From: an uncultured bacterium
Lineage (GTDB): Bacteria; Cyanobacteriota; Vampirovibrionia; Gastranaerophilales; Gastranaerophilaceae
Reading direction: 5' to 3'
DNA length: 8,281 nt
Assembly: GCA_945833895.1 (NCBI GenBank)
Contig: CAMAGQ010000073.1
Span: 1-8,281 of the forward strand
Under the pieces are notes generated by a model, which was not told the DNA's origin, did not search any database, and saw only the letters and a program-made list of their open reading frames with translations. The position numbers and the translations under genes were made by a program. Position 1 is the first letter of the stretch, and each line of letters begins with the position of its first letter. Below, in pieces: positions 5,495 to 8,281 of this stretch.

Positions 5495-7399
5495 ATGGAT
5501 AAGAATTACATACCTTTATATAGAAAATACAGACCACAGACGATTGAACAAATTGTGGGACAACAGCATATTAAAAAAGCACTGGCAAACGCAATTCAGA
5601 TGGATAGAATTTCGCATGCTTATTTATTCACAGGACCTCGTGGAACAGGTAAAACTTCTACTGCGAGAATTTTTGCAAAATCTTTGAACTGCGTAAACGG
5701 CCCGACGGTTTCGCCTTGTAATGAGTGTGAAAACTGTAAAAATATTACAAATTCAATTCCGATTGACGTAATTGAAATTGACGCGGCAAGTAATCGTTCT
5801 GTTAATGATGCTGATGAAATTATTCAAAAAGTCGCACTGCAACCTGTTCAAAGTCGTTACAAAATCTATATAATCGACGAAGTTCACATGTTGACTAATC
5901 AAGCGTTCAATGCACTTTTGAAAACACTTGAAGAACCGCCGAAAAATGTTATATTTATACTTGCAACAACAGAGGTTCACAAGGTTCTTGATACAATTAA
6001 AAGCCGCTGTCAAAGGTTTGATTTCAAACGTATTACAACTGACGATATTGTAAAACATTTAAGATACATCGCTGATTGTGAAAAAATTAACATTACAGAT
6101 GATGCTTTAACGTATATTGCTCAAAACTCAGCAGGCGGAATGCGTGACAGTATAGCACTGTTAGACCAGTTGAGCGTTCTTAATTCAACAGACTCAGCAA
6201 TTTCGGTTGATGATATAAACAATTTGCTTGGCAGATTGTCATTTTCATCTTTAACCGCTCTATTTAAGGCAATTGCCTCTTCTAATCAAAATGATGCACT
6301 TACTGTTCTTAATGATATTTATAATCAGGGAAATGAACCATCACAGATTTTGTCGAATTTACTGGAATATTTCAGAAACGCTTTGATTTTAAAAACAGTC
6401 GGAGCAAAAGTAAGTAATCTTGTTGTCCAACTGAATGAAGAGCAGGTAAAACAGTTGTCTGACATTGTGTCAGGTATAGAAACTCATCAGTTGATTTCGT
6501 TAATAGATAAATGTGCGGATTATACAAAAGAGTTAAAATTGACGGCAAACCCTAAATTGTGGCTTGATGTTGCGATTTTGGATTTTGCAAATCTTACCGA
6601 AAACACAAAACTTGAGGATTTGCAAAAACGTATATCAACCCTTGAAGCAGGCGGTGTACCGAAATTGGTTAATTCATCACCGTATAATACTCCGCCTTCA
6701 CCTGTTAAAAAGTCTGAAATTATTACACCTGTAAAATCTGAGGCTAAACCGCAAGCGGTTGAAAATGTTAAAAAATCGCAACCGGTTGAAGAGGAAGTTC
6801 TGGTTGATGTTCCAACCTCAAAATCCGCTTCTCCTGATAATTTGAAGTTATTATGGGCTAAACTTTTGGAAAATATTTCAAGTTTCCCATCCAGAACTAT
6901 TCTTAAACAGCAGGCAATTCCTGTAAAAATTACGGAAGAAGAAGTTATTATTACAATAAAAAATCCTAGTTGGCTTAAACAATTCGGCCCTGAAGGTGCT
7001 AAGCATTCGTTTATTATTCAAGCGGTTACGGCTGTTTTTGGTAAGCAGGTGCAAAAAATCGTTGTTCGTCAGCCAGAATCTGGGGACAACGCAATCAGGA
7101 AAGAACAAAGTTCATCAGATGACGACAAGCCTGCCCCTACTCCTGCTGAAAGCAAGTCGGCGGAACGTGCAAAGGTTAAAGAAGAACAGGCAAAAGAAGA
7201 AGTTCAAGCAATTGAAACTGTTAAACAAGTTGCTCAAACACCTGCTGTTGAACCTGCCCAAAATGTTACCCAAACTCAACCAAAGCCTGATGTCGAACCA
7301 ATGAAGAAACAAAAGAATTATAACGGTTCTGCAAGTACATTCCATTCTGACGGAGTGAATATGGTTATGGATTTGTTTGATGGCAAATTTATTGAATAA
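5495..7399 (+). CDS. dnaX: DNA polymerase III subunits gamma and tau (clamp loader ATPase)
   Basis: The AAA+ clamp-loader subunit loads the sliding clamp and tethers polymerases at the fork. The N terminus PLYRKYRPQTIEQIVGQ is the conserved DnaX start and supports the ATG at 5495. Seen in order: Walker A GPRGTGKT (47-54), four zinc-binding cysteines (66, 75, 78, 81), Walker B IIDEVH (126-131), sensor 1 ATTEVHK (157-163), the arginine-finger motif SRCQRF (170-175) and sensor 2 GGMRDS (214-219). Domain III ends near 370. A Pro/Lys/Glu/Val-rich linker (about 388-445) leads to a folded tau-type domain (450-525, LWAKLLENI...FGKQVQKIVV), a second long low-complexity linker (about 527-615) and a C-terminal tail MVMDLFDGKFIE. 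The length of 634 suits a full tau. No Shine-Dalgarno precedes the ATG, while an extended -10 box ends nine bp upstream, pointing to a leaderless mRNA. I found no in-frame A AAA AAG slippery site, so a gamma form made by frameshifting is not evident. No recR or ybaB follows. Confidence 0.97.
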   Translation: MDKNYIPLYRKYRPQTIEQIVGQQHIKKALANAIQMDRISHAYLFTGPRGTGKTSTARIFAKSLNCVNGPTVSPCNECENCKNITNSIPIDVIEIDAASNRSVNDADEIIQKVALQPVQSRYKIYIIDEVHMLTNQAFNALLKTLEEPPKNVIFILATTEVHKVLDTIKSRCQRFDFKRITTDDIVKHLRYIADCEKINITDDALTYIAQNSAGGMRDSIALLDQLSVLNSTDSAISVDDINNLLGRLSFSSLTALFKAIASSNQNDALTVLNDIYNQGNEPSQILSNLLEYFRNALILKTVGAKVSNLVVQLNEEQVKQLSDIVSGIETHQLISLIDKCADYTKELKLTANPKLWLDVAILDFANLTENTKLEDLQKRISTLEAGGVPKLVNSSPYNTPPSPVKKSEIITPVKSEAKPQAVENVKKSQPVEEEVLVDVPTSKSASPDNLKLLWAKLLENISSFPSRTILKQQAIPVKITEEEVIITIKNPSWLKQFGPEGAKHSFIIQAVTAVFGKQVQKIVVRQPESGDNAIRKEQSSSDDDKPAPTPAESKSAERAKVKEEQAKEEVQAIETVKQVAQTPAVEPAQNVTQTQPKPDVEPMKKQKNYNGSASTFHSDGVNMVMDLFDGKFIE

Positions 7400-7405
7400 G
7401 ATACG

Positions 7406-8161
7406 TTAAAATTTCGGCGGTGTCCAACCGTTACGTTTTGCAACTGCGGAACAAAATCTGCCCGTACCTGTCAGACTGCAGTCTTTTGTAATGTCTGTTT
7501 CTGAACGGTCACGACCCGCAGGCACCATTGTATCTGTTTCAGAATCAAATACGAATAAGAAAATATCTTTACCGTAAACGTTTGGAAGTGTATTTGAACC
7601 GTTTACGTCAACATAGAATACAAGATTCCTACTGGTGTTTATTTGAGATTTTACACCAAATCGATTATATAAAACCTCCCCATTAAAATCATCATAACAA
7701 ATTGTACTGCCGTTTGATAGCGTAAAAGATATTGTTGCCTCACCGCAACCTTTTGAAGATGAAGCTGAGTCACCTTTTTGACCGTTCAAAGTCTTTTCTG
7801 TTCCCTTCCAGCATCCGGGTTCATCATAACAAACTGATACAGTCTTCAAATTAGGCAGTAGTGCATCATTAAACCATTTTTTCATTTCGTCTATGTCGTT
7901 GCCATTGCCGCCTAAAGCCGCAAGTTTTCCTGAATCAAGAGCCATTTGCATAACACGAGCAAGTATGGAAAAATCTTCTTTCAGCATCGCACTGTTTTTC
8001 TTATGGTTTGCACTTGTCATTAATGACGGTATTGTCATTGCTGCAACAATCCCAATAATACCCAGCGTAATCAATACTTCCGCCAAAGTAAATGCTGGTT
8101 TACCTGTAAAGGAGAGTAATTTCAAAAAGGAATTATTTTTCCCCCTAACATTTCTTAACAT
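7406..8161 (-). CDS. Prepilin-like protein with type IV/type II N-terminal methylation motif
   Basis: The 251-residue product has a 23-residue basic leader ending GKPA, then FTLAEVLITLGIIGIVAAMTIPSL, the prepilin-peptidase recognition sequence and hydrophobic helix (24-47), with Glu28 at mature position +5. The residue before the cut is Ala, not the usual Gly. After processing it would sit in the inner membrane or be built into a pilus or type II secretion pseudopilus. The C-terminal domain has six cysteines (111, 117, 139, 155, 228, 237), enough for three disulfides, and VDVNGSNTLPNVYGKDIFLF (184-203), a loop resembling those of minor pseudopilins. The end RFCSAVAKRNGWTPPKF resembles short Cys-containing tails I recall from Gastranaerophilales prepilin-like families. 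The ATG at 8161 has AAAGGAG 11 nt upstream, slightly far. It stands alone: its stop is six bp from the convergent dnaX stop, and no assembly ATPase, peptidase or other pilin is in the window. Its partners and the structure it joins are unknown. Confidence 0.88.
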   Translation of the reverse strand: MLRNVRGKNNSFLKLLSFTGKPAFTLAEVLITLGIIGIVAAMTIPSLMTSANHKKNSAMLKEDFSILARVMQMALDSGKLAALGGNGNDIDEMKKWFNDALLPNLKTVSVCYDEPGCWKGTEKTLNGQKGDSASSSKGCGEATISFTLSNGSTICYDDFNGEVLYNRFGVKSQINTSRNLVFYVDVNGSNTLPNVYGKDIFLFVFDSETDTMVPAGRDRSETDITKDCSLTGTGRFCSAVAKRNGWTPPKF

Positions 8162-8281
8162 TTTAATTACGGCTCCTTTCTTAGATCATCTAACCCTACT
8201 ATCCTATTCTATCATCTTTCTTAAAACTTTGCAAATTTAATAAGAAATAACATAGGGGAATTAAAAGATTTACAAGCTTTT
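8162..8281 (-). promoter_or_regulatory. Promoter and 5' leader of the prepilin-like gene
   Basis: On the minus strand TTGCAA (8234-8229) and TAGAAT (8211-8206) stand exactly 17 bp apart, matching the sigma-70 consensus at four and five of six positions. Transcription would start near 8199, leaving a leader of about 37 nt with the AAAGGAG ribosome site at 8179-8173. This is the best two-box promoter in the window. Upstream of about 8240 I see only AT-rich sequence and no gene start. Confidence 0.55.

Noticed and set aside
6700..7070. Possible programmed -1 frameshift site in dnaX that would make a shorter gamma subunit (A-runs near 6708, 6769 and 7053).
   Set aside because: The runs are at most six A's and none is in the X XXY YYZ phase needed for tandem slippage; no stable downstream hairpin is obvious.
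6996..7304. Plus-strand 102-codon frame, and minus-strand frames at 5753-6058, 6878-7108 and 7115-7345, inside dnaX.
   Set aside because: They are shadows of dnaX; their composition (K/L-rich, or F/N/C-rich on the opposite strand) follows from the codons of the true gene.
7893..8240. Plus-strand 115-codon frame over the prepilin promoter and N terminus.
   Set aside because: It is antisense to the prepilin signal region and has no ribosome site or family resemblance; its hydrophobic stretches mirror the pilin helix.
8263..8281. AAAAG ... CTTTT near the right edge as a terminator hairpin.
   Set aside because: The stem is only five A/T-rich pairs with a nine-base loop, expected by chance in AT-rich sequence, and the window ends there.

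Overview
The window is AT-rich, densely packed bacterial chromosomal DNA. It holds seven complete protein genes and one gene cut by the left edge; I see no RNA genes, CRISPR arrays, insertion sequences or phage genes. The best lineage clue is the right-hand gene. It is a stand-alone prepilin-like protein with the N-terminal signature FTLAEVLITLGIIG, a conserved VDVNG...PNVYGKDIFLF core and a short Cys-containing tail. From memory, this type is multiplied in the non-photosynthetic gut relatives of Cyanobacteria (Gastranaerophilales/Melainabacteria, Vampirovibrionia). The split glycine decarboxylase subunit (gcvPB) and the CoA-activase-related protein fit an anaerobic or fermentative organism. 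The lineage is an inference from gene style, not from a marker gene.

Layout. Positions 1-3589, minus strand, look like one operon read right to left: a small sigma-70 family factor (3589-2966), gcvPB (2962-1541), a COG3581-like CoA-activase-related protein (1530-364) and a membrane protein that runs off the left edge (352-1). The gaps are 3, 10 and 11 nt, and the ribosome sites of the downstream genes lie in or over the stop regions of the genes before them. From 3590 to 3708 is a divergent intergenic region. On its right, a tandem universal stress protein (3709-4563, plus) converges on, and overlaps by 15 bp, an LD-carboxypeptidase gene (5451-4549, minus). A 43-bp divergent spacer then leads to dnaX (5495-7399, plus), which has no Shine-Dalgarno sequence but an extended -10 box placed for a nearly leaderless mRNA. 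dnaX converges with a 6-bp gap on the prepilin-like gene (8161-7406, minus), which has its own recognisable promoter.

How the genes relate. The window mixes housekeeping functions: replication (DnaX), cell-wall recycling (LD-carboxypeptidase), one-carbon/glycine metabolism (GcvPB), stress response (Usp) and transcription control (sigma factor). Most appear to be separate transcription units. The one arrangement that suggests a functional link is the sigma factor at the head of a metabolic operon. I did not find a clear novel defence or mobile system. The most useful leads are the sigma/gcvPB/activase/membrane-protein operon, the leaderless dnaX start, and the cysteine-rich prepilin with a non-standard cleavage site.
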